The position numbers and the translations under genes were made by a program. The notes under the pieces are model-generated. The model worked only from the letters and a program-made list of their open reading frames with translations, was not told where the DNA came from and did not search any database. Shown in pieces: positions 33,891 to 42,135 of a stretch of DNA of 64,000 nucleotides. The DNA comes from CAVQXR01 sp046330455. Lineage in GTDB: Bacteria > Actinomycetota > Thermoleophilia > Gaiellales > Gaiellaceae. Numbering within the stretch: the first letter of the stretch is position 1; the number at the start of each line of letters is the position of its first letter. Where the stretch lies: positions 124,001-188,000 of the forward strand of contig JAXLSU010000005.1 in the NCBI GenBank assembly GCA_046330455.1, given 5' to 3'.

Positions 33891-34226
33891 ATGGCATTCG
33901 GGCCACAGCGCCTCGGAGTGGATCCCGTCGCAGGCCGGCGCGACGTCCAGCGCGGACGCAGCCAGAGCACCGCTGCACGTACCGACTCGGTGCCGACTCC
34001 GATCTCCGCCACACCGCCTCCCGAGGTGCTCGAAGCGCTCGACACGGCGGCGCGCGTGCTCGAGGAGCTTGCAGCGAAGCGGATCAGACTCCGCTTCCAG
34101 TACGGCGACCAGGCCAACCAGGTGCGCGTGCAGGTGATCAGCGGGGACGGGAAGCTCGTCCGCGAGATCCCGCCGTCGGTGCTCGCCAGCATCGCGTCCG
34201 GCACGCCCGTCACGGCGCCCGTGTAG
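33891..34226 (+). CDS. flaG: FlaG-family flagellar protein
   Basis: A 111-residue protein with a disordered N-terminus and the FlaG core (about 45-105): LDTAARVLEELAAKRIRLRF, VRVQVISGDGKLVREIPPSV. FlaG proteins influence filament length in several bacteria and are usually encoded near flagellin or fliD. A GGAAGGAG ribosome binding site lies six bases before the ATG, and a strong sigma-28-type promoter is upstream. FliD and FliS are not in the window. Confidence 0.88.
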   Translation: MAFGPQRLGVDPVAGRRDVQRGRSQSTAARTDSVPTPISATPPPEVLEALDTAARVLEELAAKRIRLRFQYGDQANQVRVQVISGDGKLVREIPPSVLASIASGTPVTAPV

Positions 34227-34231
34227 GGCGG

Positions 34232-34390
34232 ATGACCGACCTCACGCCCAGGTTCCGGGCGCCGCGGAGGGCCTACCCCGCGAGCCGGTGACCCCGGGCG
34301 ATCGTCACCGACGAGCTGACCAGGCCTGCACCCGAGGAGCTCACCGACCGCGCGCTGACCCTGACGTGCTACCAGTCATCGTCACCGTAG
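34232..34390 (+). other. Possible small open frame interrupted by TGA
   Basis: From ATG 34232 a frame of 19 codons ends at TGA (34289-34291). The same frame then runs on for 32 protein-like codons (AIVTDELTRPAPEELTDRAL) to a TAG at 34388, overlapping the end of the sulfotransferase gene. It could be a short gene with one sequence error or chance; nothing is recognised. Confidence 0.2.
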
Positions 34391-35328
34391 AAGGCGGGAG
34401 AGACGTCGGCTACTGCCTCCCGCACACGCGCGACCTCGGCGTCGCTCAGGACCCGGCTCCAGTTCCGCAGGCTCTCGCTGCTCGCGAGCTTCACGGAGTG
34501 GGCCTGCTCGAGCTCGGCGGGATTCGAGGCGGCGCTGTGGGCCTCGATCCCCCTGCGTGCCTCCAGGGTGAGCTCGAGGCCGAGCCGGGCGTAGAGCTGC
34601 TCGAACTCGCCGAGCGGGTCGCGGGAGAGATCCTCGTGGCGACGGAACAGCCAGTCCGGGTGCCGGTCGCGGTAGCCCATGATCGTCTGGTGGACGAGCC
34701 GCCAGAGGAGCGTGGCCTCTGCGACGGCGTCCAGGTCGCCTGCGGCGGCCGCGCGGATCTCCGCCTCGTACGGGCGCAGGCAGGCATTCATCAGTAGCGG
34801 CTGGTCGAGGAACGAACGGAAGTCGTGGCGCCAGCCGAGCCGCTTGAAGCTCGCAACGACGGCGGCCGGGTGGCGGACGAGCACGACGACGTCCATGCCG
34901 AAGGCAGCCGCCAGCCACTCGGCCGAGAAGACGGCGATCGGATCCTTCACGAGCGGGCGGAGGCGGCGGGCCCGCTCACCGGCCAGGCGTCCCTCGTCGC
35001 GCACGATCCTGGCGACGTCGCGCGGGCCCCGTACGGCCCGGAGCGCCGCCGGCAGGTCGTAGCGAAAGGCGAGTGCCCGGGCGAGGGCAGGGCGGAACGC
35101 GGCCTCGTTCTCGGCGCACACGTACTGGAGGTGACGGGTGAAGACACCGCCCGCGATGCCGGCCGGGATGTCGGGGTTGAACGGCTCGTGGACGTACCCG
35201 ACGCCCGGTGCGAGCGCAAGCATCCTGCCGACCCAGGTCGTCCCCGAGCGCGGGGCCCCCGTGACGAGGATCGGCCGTCCTGCCCCGGCCGTCGCGGCCG
35301 GCTCGGCGTCGGGGCGGGGCGCGGGCAT
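34369..35328 (-). CDS. Sulfotransferase family protein
   Basis: A 319-residue protein transferring sulfate from PAPS. The 5'-phosphosulfate loop reads ILVTGAPRSGTTWVGRML near residue 21, and the 3'-phosphate site reads VVVLVRHPAAVVASFKRLGW near residue 150. The middle and C-terminal part (RHEDLSRDPLGEFEQLY) resembles carbohydrate/lipid sulfotransferases. The acceptor is unknown; since it lies next to flaG and a glycosyltransferase, sulfation of a surface glycan is one possibility. A TATCCT box lies 10 bases before the ATG. Confidence 0.85.
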   Translation of the reverse strand: MPAPRPDAEPAATAGAGRPILVTGAPRSGTTWVGRMLALAPGVGYVHEPFNPDIPAGIAGGVFTRHLQYVCAENEAAFRPALARALAFRYDLPAALRAVRGPRDVARIVRDEGRLAGERARRLRPLVKDPIAVFSAEWLAAAFGMDVVVLVRHPAAVVASFKRLGWRHDFRSFLDQPLLMNACLRPYEAEIRAAAAGDLDAVAEATLLWRLVHQTIMGYRDRHPDWLFRRHEDLSRDPLGEFEQLYARLGLELTLEARRGIEAHSAASNPAELEQAHSVKLASSESLRNWSRVLSDAEVARVREAVADVSPAFYGDDDW

Positions 35329-35372
35329 CGCGAGCGAGAGGATAGCCGCCGGCCTCGCCGCGCCAGGCGGAG

Positions 35373-35378
35373 TACGCT
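35373..35378 (+). promoter_or_regulatory. Probable -10 box (TACGCT) of a leaderless gene
   Basis: TANNNT hexamer exactly six bases before the ATG at 35385, with no ribosome binding site. Confidence 0.5.
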
Positions 35379-35384
35379 GGCGCG

Positions 35385-36959
35385 ATGCAGGTGCCGCTCT
35401 CGCGCGTGGAGCTCACTCCGGTCGCCTTCCTGGGACGCAGCGCAGCCCTGTTCCCCGATCGCGTAGCGGTCGTCGCCGGGGAGCGGCGGCTCACCTACGC
35501 GGAGCTCGAGACCCGCGCGCGCCGGCTCGCGTCCGCCCTGTGCAGGCAGGGGCTCGAACCCGGTGACAGGGTCGCGATCGTCGCGCCGAACAGCCCGGCC
35601 CTGCTCGAGGCGCACTTCGGCGTGCCCGGATCGCGGTGCGTGCTCGTTGCGATCAACGTCCGCCTGACGGGCGAGGAGATCGGCACGATCGTCGCCGACG
35701 CCGGAGCGCGGATCCTGCTCCTCGACCGGGAGCTCGAGCACGTGGCTTCCCACGTCGATCCGTCGGCGACGGTCGTGATCGTCGACGACACCGGCGCCGC
35801 CGACGACCCGTACGAGCAGCTGCTCGCGACCGGATCGCCCGACCAGCCCCTGGAAGCACCGGCGTCGGAGGAAGACCCGATCGCACTCTCGTACACCTCC
35901 GGCACGACCGGACGCCCGAAGGGTGCGATCTACACGCACCGCGGCGGGTACCTGATGGCGATGGCGAACGTCGTCGACGCCGGCCTCGGGTACGAGAGCT
36001 CGTACCTCTGGACGCTGCCGATGTTCCATTGCGACGGCTGGTGCTACCCCTGGGCGGTCACCGCCGTCGGGGGGCGCCACGTGTGCATTCGCCGGCCCGA
36101 CCCGGAGCAGGTCTGGAAGCTGCTCGAGGCCGAGGGCGTGACCCACTACTGCTGCGCGCCGACCGTGCAGATCGCGATCGTCAACCATCCCGCGGCCCGC
36201 CCTCTCGCGAGACCGATCAGGGTGGTGATGGGCGGCGCACCGCCCTCGCCGACGCTCATCGAGCGAATGCGAGAGCTCGGTTTCGCGCCCCACCACGCCT
36301 ACGGCCTGACCGAGACCTACGGGCCGCACTCCTCCTGCGTGTGGCACGAGGAGTGGGACGCGCTGCCGCTGGCCGAGCAGGCGAGGCTCCGGTCGCGTCA
36401 GGGGCAGGTGTCGGTCGTGCCGGACGAGCTACGCGTCGTCGACGACCGGCTGCAGGACGTACCCGCGGACGGCGTGACGATGGGTGAGGTCGTGATGCGC
36501 GGGAACACGGTGATGCAGGGCTACTTCGGCCAGCCCGACCGGACCGCGGAGGCGTTCGAGGGCGGCTGGTTCCGCTCCGGGGATCTCGCGGTCGTGCATC
36601 CCGACGGGTACATGGAGCTCCGCGACCGGGCCAAGGACATCATCATCTCCGGAGGCGAGAACGTCTCGACGATCGAGATCGAGCAGGCGATCGTCCGCCA
36701 TCCCGCCGTCCTCGAGTGCGCGGTCGTGGCGGTGCCCCACCCGACCTGGGGAGAGCGGCCGAAGGCGTTCGTGACGCTGCGCCCCGGGGCCGAGCTCTCC
36801 GAGCGTGAGCTCGTCGATTTCCTCCGCGAGCGGCTCGCCCACTTCAAGTGCCCCGACGAGGTGCAGTTCGGCGAGCTGCCGAAGACCTCGACCGGGAAGG
36901 TGCAGAAGTTCGTGCTGCGCGAGCGCGAGTGGTCGGGCCTCGACCGCCGCGTGAACTGA
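35385..36959 (+). CDS. AMP-forming acyl-CoA synthetase
   Basis: A 524-residue member of the ANL superfamily that activates a carboxylic acid with ATP and CoA. The P-loop reads SYTSGTTGRPKGAI; also present are YGLTETYGP (A5), GWFRSGDLAVV (A7), LRDRAKDIIISGGENVS (A8) and the catalytic Lys in PKTSTGKVQKF (A10). The MFHCDGWCYPW segment is typical of the medium-chain/short-chain acyl-CoA ligase and DmdB-like branch. Substrate not determined. It stands alone, divergent from the sulfotransferase. Confidence 0.9.
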   Translation: MQVPLSRVELTPVAFLGRSAALFPDRVAVVAGERRLTYAELETRARRLASALCRQGLEPGDRVAIVAPNSPALLEAHFGVPGSRCVLVAINVRLTGEEIGTIVADAGARILLLDRELEHVASHVDPSATVVIVDDTGAADDPYEQLLATGSPDQPLEAPASEEDPIALSYTSGTTGRPKGAIYTHRGGYLMAMANVVDAGLGYESSYLWTLPMFHCDGWCYPWAVTAVGGRHVCIRRPDPEQVWKLLEAEGVTHYCCAPTVQIAIVNHPAARPLARPIRVVMGGAPPSPTLIERMRELGFAPHHAYGLTETYGPHSSCVWHEEWDALPLAEQARLRSRQGQVSVVPDELRVVDDRLQDVPADGVTMGEVVMRGNTVMQGYFGQPDRTAEAFEGGWFRSGDLAVVHPDGYMELRDRAKDIIISGGENVSTIEIEQAIVRHPAVLECAVVAVPHPTWGERPKAFVTLRPGAELSERELVDFLRERLAHFKCPDEVQFGELPKTSTGKVQKFVLREREWSGLDRRVN

Positions 36960-36965
36960 GGGGGC

Positions 36966-37130
36966 GGGCCGGATGAGATCCGGCCCCTACGGGCTGGAGC
37001 TCGCGAGCCGTTCGGGGCCGGGCCTGGTCGTGCCCGCCATCGGCGACGCTCACGAGGTGTAGGGGCCGTGCCTGGTTCCGCCCGCGATCGGCGACGCTCA
37101 CGGGCTGTAGGGGCGGATCTCATCCCGCCC
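36966..37130. repeat. Dispersed palindromic element plus tandem 48-bp repeat
   Basis: The region between the acyl-CoA synthetase and fliA. 36966-36990 is identical to the element at 19665-19689. Two 44-bp units (CCTGGT.C.CCCGC.ATCGGCGACGCTCAC core) start at 37023 and 37071. A further element variant is at 37107-37130 (GTAGGGGCGGATCTCATCCC, then GCCC). No gene is seen. Confidence 0.75.
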
Positions 37131-37144
37131 GGGTTCGGTAGAGC

Positions 37145-37213
37145 TCAGAGGCTGGCGGGGCCGCTCTCGAGGCCGTCGCCGGGCCTCTCGACCTCGGGCT
37201 CCGTGTCGCTCAT
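37145..37213 (-). CDS. Possible 22-residue leaderless tail ORF coupled to fliA
   Basis: An ATG overlaps the fliA stop (ATGA) and opens 22 very acidic codons (SDTEPEVERPGDGLESG). The overlap favours coupled translation, but the length is too small to judge and it may be chance. Confidence 0.2.
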   Translation of the reverse strand: MSDTEPEVERPGDGLESGPASL

Positions 37214-38032
37214 GCCGCCGTGTCGAGACCGACGCCGTCGTAGTCGTCGAGCTGCGCCCTGAGCTTCTGACGGATCGCCGTGAGCATCTGGGAGACACGC
37301 GACTCGCTGACGCCGACGATTCGGCCGATCTCCGCGCCCTGTAGATGGTGGACGTGGAGCAGGGTCAGGATGGTGCGCTCGCGCTCCGTCAGCGACTCGA
37401 CGGCCTCGCGCAGCACGGCGGCCTTCTTCCCGCGACAGTGCCGCCAACTCGGGGCTGCCACGCTCCTCGGGTGCCTCGATCGTGTCACCGATCTCGACCG
37501 GAGAGGACTCGTCGCTGCCGCGGGCGGGAGCGCTCAGCGGTACGAGCTTCGCGTGCTCGAGCTCGATCAGGCGGCTCCGCAGCTCCTTGACGCTGATCTC
37601 GAGCGCCGCTGCGAGCTCGTCGTCGGACGGCAGCCGGCCGGTCCTGGCCAGGTGCGTGTCGCGTATCCGGTCGATCTGGCGTCCGAGTTTCCGCGCCGAC
37701 CGGGACGTCCGATTCTGCCGCCGGAGCTCGTCCACGATCGCACCGGAGACGCGCGTCCACGCGTACTGCTCGAACGTCGCGCCCTTCACCGGGTCGAACC
37801 GGTCGATCGCGCCGATCAGGGCGATCAACCCGCACGAGACGAGATCCTCGAGCTCGAGGTGGGTGGGGAGCTCGTAGAGCTTGCGGTTCGCGAGGTAGCG
37901 AACCATGGGCGTGTACAGAAACACGAGCTTGTCGCGGGCCGCAACGTCGTCACGCCCGGTCCAGGCGCGCCACAGCGTCTCAGCCTCATCCGGGCTGAGA
38001 CGTCGGGCAGTCGCTCCTTGAGCCTCAGTCAA
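37210..38032 (-). CDS. fliA: Flagellar RNA polymerase sigma factor FliA (sigma-28), one frame break
   Basis: About 274 residues in two frames joined near 37435. Region 2 reads YLANRKLYELPTHLELEDLV, IGAIDRFDPVKGATFEQYAW and GAIVDELRRQNRTSRSARKL, characteristic of FliA/WhiG; region 3 includes LPSDDELAAALEISVKELR. After the break region 4 reads LTERERTILTLLHVHHLQGAE and VGVSESRVSQML. The TTG at 38032 follows CGGAGG at good spacing. The factor should recognise the sigma-28-type promoters found throughout the island. One base is probably missing or extra in the assembly; loss of region 4 would abolish function. Confidence 0.9.
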
Positions 38033-38195
38033 CTCGGCCTCCGCTCGGGGTCGTGTCCGGGTGACGACATGTCGAACCCTGTCAGAGCCCGGGCCGGCTG
38101 GCACTCCCCGGGACGGGCCTGCCGCCATCCCCTTCCCGAGGCGGGGCCAATCGTACGTTCCGGGGACGGTCACTCACCCTTCCGGGGGGTGTACC

Positions 38196-38223
38196 TCAAT
38201 ACGGGGGCGTAGCCGTCCGATTA
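38196..38223 (+). promoter_or_regulatory. Sigma-28-type promoter of the small ORF-PilZ unit
   Basis: TCAA - 16 bp - TCCGATTA on the plus strand, one base longer in the spacer than the others. The -10 box ends exactly 10 bases before the ATG at 38234. Confidence 0.6.
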
Positions 38224-38233
38224 CGGGGTCGCC

Positions 38234-38374
38234 ATGCATTCAGGCTGGTCTGTCCCCCTGTCCGCGACGCTCCGCGCACGCCTGGCCTCGCCCGTCGCGG
38301 CAGTGCTCGCCGCGCCGGTGCCGCCCGCGACCGGCGCTCGTCCTCTCGCCGGCTCTGACCCCGCTCGCACGTGA
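38234..38374 (+). CDS. 46-residue ORF coupled to the PilZ gene
   Basis: ATG at 38234 lies 10 bases after a sigma-28-type -10 box, the spacing seen for the CHAP gene, and would be leaderless. The frame (46 codons; Ala/Pro/Arg-rich, SATLRARLASPVAAVLAAP) ends in a TGA that overlaps the GTG of the PilZ gene (GTGA). The arrangement suggests a small coupled cistron or a translated leader. No similarity is recognised. Confidence 0.45.
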   Translation: MHSGWSVPLSATLRARLASPVAAVLAAPVPPATGARPLAGSDPART

Positions 38375-38997
38375 GGAGGACAGCGCTTCCCGAGCTGAAC
38401 CAGCACGTCGCCGTCGCGATCGAGGGCCCGCCGGACTTCCTCGACTCCAGAGTGGTGGAGGTGGGGGAGAGCTGGCTCGCGCTCGCTCTGCCGGCTCCGG
38501 ACGGACGAGTCGAGGAGCTTGCCGACGGCGCGACCGTCCACCTGCAGTGGATCACCGCGCGCGGGCTCGGAGTCGCGACCGGGGTGGTTCGCGGTCTCGC
38601 CCACCTCGGCGTCGAGGTCGCGATCGTCGACCTCATCGGCGAGCCGGAGATCGTCCAGCGGCGACACCACGTTCGGGCCGACGCGTCCGTGCGTATCGTG
38701 ATCATGTCGGAGACCCGCGCGGGCGGCCATCAGCCGGCGATCGGCTCGACGCTCGACCTCGCGGGCGGAGGCATCAGGGCCCGCGTGCCGCACTGGTGCA
38801 CGCCCGGCGACCGGGTGAGGATCAGGATCCTCCTCACGGACGACGAGGAGGTCGTTGCCGTCGCCCGCGTGGTGCGGCGGGTCGACGACAAGACCGTCGC
38901 GTTCGAGTTCGAGGAGCTTCCGGTAACCGAGCGCGAACGGATCGTCCGCAACGTCTTCCGCCAGCTCCGTGCCGCTCTTGCTACCCGCGAGCGGTGA
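38371..38997 (+). CDS. PilZ-domain flagellar brake protein (YcgR-like)
   Basis: A 208-residue protein with an N-terminal YcgR-type beta domain (about 8-95) and a C-terminal PilZ domain (about 98-205). The cyclic di-GMP motif RxxxR is present as QRRHHVRAD; the second motif reads LDLAGGGIRA, keeping Asp and Gly but with Ala in place of Ser. Such proteins slow the flagellar motor when cyclic di-GMP rises. The GTG overlaps the stop of the 46-codon ORF, which would supply translation since no ribosome binding site precedes it. It belongs functionally with the HD-GYP gene at 29900. Confidence 0.85.
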   Translation: MRRTALPELNQHVAVAIEGPPDFLDSRVVEVGESWLALALPAPDGRVEELADGATVHLQWITARGLGVATGVVRGLAHLGVEVAIVDLIGEPEIVQRRHHVRADASVRIVIMSETRAGGHQPAIGSTLDLAGGGIRARVPHWCTPGDRVRIRILLTDDEEVVAVARVVRRVDDKTVAFEFEELPVTERERIVRNVFRQLRAALATRER

Positions 38998-39033
38998 GCG
39001 ACGAGACGAGCGCGCAGGCGGCCTGACCGACGC

Positions 39034-40683
39034 TCACGCAGCCGTGCGCTCGAGCGTCCGTCTGACGACCTGCGCCAGCGTGGAGGGCGTGAACGGCTTC
39101 TGGAGGAACGGAGCCGTCGGATCGAGCGCTCCGCGTCTCGAGATCCCCTCCGCGTAGCCCGACATGAAGATCACCTCGAGCTCGGGCCGGATCGCGCGCA
39201 CGTGCTCGACGAGCTCGACGCCGCCCATCCCGGGCATCACGACGTCGGTGAAGACGAGGTCGATCTCGTCGCCCCGCTCGACGGCGATCTCGAGGGCTTC
39301 CTCGCCGGTCGCCGCCTCGAGCACCGAGTACCCCTGCTGCTCGAGGACACGGCACACCATCGTCCGCACGGACTCGTCGTCCTCGACGAGGAGCACCGTC
39401 TCTGCTGCCTCGGGAAGCGGCTCGGGGCGAGGCGGCTCGATCCTCTCCATCGGCTCACCGCCGACCGGGAGCCAGATCCGGAAGGTCGAGCCCTTTCCGG
39501 GAGCGCTCTCGACCGCGATATGGCCACCGCTCTGGCGGACGATGCCGTAGACGGTCGCGAGCCCGAGCCCGGTTCCCTCGCCGGCCCCCTTCGTCGTGAA
39601 GAAGGGCTCGAAGATTCGCTCCTGGACCTCCGGCGCCATGCCGCGCCCGGTGTCCGACACGGCCAGGACGACGTACGGCCCGGGCGGCAGGTCGAGCTCC
39701 CGGGCGATCCCCTTCGGCGCCCGGTCGATCGACCGTGTCGTGATCTCGAGTCGACCGCCGTCCCGCATCGCGTCGCGCGCGTTCACGGCCAGGTTCATCA
39801 GCACCTGCTCGACGTGGCCGGCGTCCGCTCGCACCGTTCCGAGCTCCGGGTCGAGATCGGTCACGAGCTCGACGTCCTCCCCGATCAGCCGTCGCAGCAT
39901 CATCTCGATGTCGGACACGACGGCGTTCACGTCGATGGCCTGGGGCTGCAGGAGCCGGCGGCGGCCGAAGGCGAGCAGCTGGCGCGTGAGCGCGGCCGCG
40001 CGTTCGGCGGCGCGCTGGATCTCCTCGAGGTCTCGCCGCTGCGGGTCGTCCGGCTCGAGCCGGGACAGGGCCAGCTCGCCGTAGCCCTGGATCGCCGTGA
40101 GCAGGTTGTTGAAGTCGTGCGCGATCCCTCCCGCGAGGCGCCCGACCGCCTCCATCTTGGTCGTCTGGCGCATCTGCTCCTCGAGACGGCTTCGTTCCAG
40201 CTCGCCTTCCTTCTGCTCGCTGATGTCGAGCAGGTAGCCCTGGAGGAGGCACGGGTTGCCGGCCTCGTCGCGCAGTACGGTGCCGCCGTCGCGCAGCCAG
40301 ACGATCCGGCCGTCGGCGGCGACGACCCGGTACTCGATCACCTGGTCCTGGCCCGACGAGCGGATCTGCTCCATCGCCCGCACGACCCCCGCCCGATCGT
40401 CGGGATGGAGGATCTCGAGGAACAGGTCAGGGTTCCCGGCCCACTCTTCGGGCAGATACCCGAGCAGCTCGGCCGTCTGGGGGCTCGTGTAGACGTTCGT
40501 CGCCCGGTCGTCGAGCCGGTCGACGTAGACGATCAGCGGCAGGCGCTCGACGAGCGCCTGGAACCGGAGGTCAGGAGCGGCGAGCGCCTCGCCCGCTGCG
40601 GCGGGCACCGGCAGCGCATGATCGTGCGAGCCTGCCCCGACCGTCGGGGTCGGCGTGTCTCCCGTTCCGGTCGCCGTGCGCAC
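39034..40683 (-). CDS. Hybrid histidine kinase (PAS-HisKA-HATPase-receiver)
   Basis: A 549-residue soluble sensor. A PAS domain (about 40-157, with a PAC-like GYLLDISEQKE end) precedes the dimerisation domain with phospho-acceptor His189 in GGIAHDFNNLL, an ATPase domain (NARDAM, DTGRGM, FFTTKGAGEGTGLGL) and a C-terminal receiver (about 428-549; LLVEDDES, Asp in LVFTDVVMPG, Lys in LQKPF). The H-box is of the family often found with NtrB-like or free-standing hybrid kinases. No membrane segment. No dedicated partner regulator is adjacent. It is convergent with the PilZ gene. Confidence 0.92.
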   Translation of the reverse strand: MRTATGTGDTPTPTVGAGSHDHALPVPAAAGEALAAPDLRFQALVERLPLIVYVDRLDDRATNVYTSPQTAELLGYLPEEWAGNPDLFLEILHPDDRAGVVRAMEQIRSSGQDQVIEYRVVAADGRIVWLRDGGTVLRDEAGNPCLLQGYLLDISEQKEGELERSRLEEQMRQTTKMEAVGRLAGGIAHDFNNLLTAIQGYGELALSRLEPDDPQRRDLEEIQRAAERAAALTRQLLAFGRRRLLQPQAIDVNAVVSDIEMMLRRLIGEDVELVTDLDPELGTVRADAGHVEQVLMNLAVNARDAMRDGGRLEITTRSIDRAPKGIARELDLPPGPYVVLAVSDTGRGMAPEVQERIFEPFFTTKGAGEGTGLGLATVYGIVRQSGGHIAVESAPGKGSTFRIWLPVGGEPMERIEPPRPEPLPEAAETVLLVEDDESVRTMVCRVLEQQGYSVLEAATGEEALEIAVERGDEIDLVFTDVVMPGMGGVELVEHVRAIRPELEVIFMSGYAEGISRRGALDPTAPFLQKPFTPSTLAQVVRRTLERTAA

Positions 40684-40744
40684 GGCCCTCTGTTCTGCGC
40701 GAACGCCGCCAGACCTCCCGGGCCGCTACTGGCGGCGGACCCGT

Positions 40745-41218
40745 TCAGCCGGCCTTGTTGTAGTCCCAGGTGAGCCAGGCCTGCGGGGTGATCGTGACGA
40801 TCGTCCTCCCCTCGGCCATGATCGGCTCGGTGTACTGCTCGGCGTCGGCCTCCCCGAGGGCCTTGAGGAGCGTCGCGTGGGTGACCTCGCGAATCAGCCC
40901 GGGATCCCGCGAGAGCTCGGCGGTCCCGCGGCACATGATCGCCCAGGCGCCCGCTGCGAGCCCCTGCTCGAGACGGGGGTCCTGGTCGACGAGGATGGAG
41001 ATGCGGGGGTCGCGCGCGAGGTTCTCGAGGTGAACCCGACCCGCCCCGAGGGTGAGCCGGAACCGCTCGCCGTCCCAGACGAACCAGATCGGCGTGAGAT
41101 GGATCATCCCGTCCGCGCGGTAGGTCGCGAGGCGGGCGAGCGCGGTGGACGCGAGGCGCTCGTCGATCTCTTCCTTGCTGAGCGCGTTCTCGGGCGTGGC
41201 GGTCGACTTCGAGCTCAT
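40745..41218 (-). CDS. Pyridoxamine 5'-phosphate oxidase-like (PPOX class) protein
   Basis: A 157-residue split-barrel protein: LASTALARLATYRADGMIHLTPIWFVWDG in two strands, DPRISILVDQ, MCRGTAEL, and a TITPQAWLTWDYNK end. Members bind FMN or F420 and reduce or oxidise diverse substrates; many actinobacterial members use F420. Substrate unknown. A GGAGGGG ribosome binding site lies five bases before the ATG at 41218. Divergent from the ABC exporter. Confidence 0.82.
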   Translation of the reverse strand: MSSKSTATPENALSKEEIDERLASTALARLATYRADGMIHLTPIWFVWDGERFRLTLGAGRVHLENLARDPRISILVDQDPRLEQGLAAGAWAIMCRGTAELSRDPGLIREVTHATLLKALGEADAEQYTEPIMAEGRTIVTITPQAWLTWDYNKAG

Positions 41219-41281
41219 GACTCCCCTCCAGCTTGCCGGTGTACCCGCGATTGTACGAGGCGTCGGCCGGAGCCCGGTCCG

Positions 41282-41287
41282 TACACT
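41282..41287 (+). promoter_or_regulatory. Probable -10 box (TACACT) of the ABC exporter
   Basis: TANNNT hexamer eight bases before the ATG at 41296; no ribosome binding site. Confidence 0.45.
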
Positions 41288-41295
41288 CGTCGCCG

Positions 41296-42135
41296 ATGGG
41301 TGACGCCCTGTCCGTCCTGCGGCTCGAGAAGCGCTACGGCGCCACGGTCGCGCTCGCCGGCGTCGACCTCGACGTCGCACCCGGCGAGCTCGTCGGCCTG
41401 CTCGGCCCGAACGGGGCCGGGAAGTCGACGCTCGTCAAGATCCTGTGCGGGCTCGTGCGCGCGAGCGCCGGCAGCGCCTCGGTCTGCGGCGCCCCGGCGG
41501 GCTCTCGCGAGGCCCGCGCGGCGCTCGGCTACCTCGCCGAGCTGTTCCGGTTTCCCGGCTGGTACTCGGCCGACGAGGTCCTCGGTCTGCACCAGCGCCT
41601 CGCGAGCTCGCAGGGCGGTCCGGCCGAGCGGGCCGAGCTGCTCGACCTCGTGGGCCTCGCGGATGCGGCCTCGCGGCCGGTCGAGTCGATGTCGAAGGGG
41701 ATGCAGCAGCGTCTCGGCATCGCACAGGCGCTCGTCGGCTCGCCTCGCGTGCTCCTGCTCGACGAGCCCACGAGCGCGCTCGACCCCGCCGGACGGCGGC
41801 TCGTCCGGGAGATCCTCGAGGGGCTTCGCGAGCGCGGAGTCGCCGTGCTCCTCAACTCGCACCTGCTCTCGGAGGTCGAGCTCGTGTGCGACCGCGTCGT
41901 GATCCTGTCGCGCGGCACGGTCGTAGCGGCGGGTCGCCCCGAGGAGCTGACCCGTCCGCGCGGGGTCGAGATCGAGACGGCTTCCGGGGTGCAGTGCCAC
42001 GACGTCGGTCGCGACGGGGTGCCCGATCTCGTCGCGTCGCTCGTCGCCCGGGGCGAGCGGGTGTACGGCGTCCGGGTCGTGCGCAGCGACCTCGAGGACG
42101 TGTATCTGGACGTCGTCCGGCAGGCCGGCCCGTGA
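41296..42135 (+). CDS. ABC transporter ATP-binding protein
   Basis: A 279-residue ATPase: Walker A in LLGPNGAGKSTLVK, signature MSKGMQQRL, Walker B VLLLDEPTSALDP and the H-loop in LNSHLLSEVE. The C-terminal extension (GVEIETASG) is typical of CcmA/drug- or polysaccharide-export subtypes. The Q-loop region reads LGYLAELFRFP. It overlaps the permease gene by four bases (GTGA). Substrate unknown. Confidence 0.92.
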   Translation: MGDALSVLRLEKRYGATVALAGVDLDVAPGELVGLLGPNGAGKSTLVKILCGLVRASAGSASVCGAPAGSREARAALGYLAELFRFPGWYSADEVLGLHQRLASSQGGPAERAELLDLVGLADAASRPVESMSKGMQQRLGIAQALVGSPRVLLLDEPTSALDPAGRRLVREILEGLRERGVAVLLNSHLLSEVELVCDRVVILSRGTVVAAGRPEELTRPRGVEIETASGVQCHDVGRDGVPDLVASLVARGERVYGVRVVRSDLEDVYLDVVRQAGP

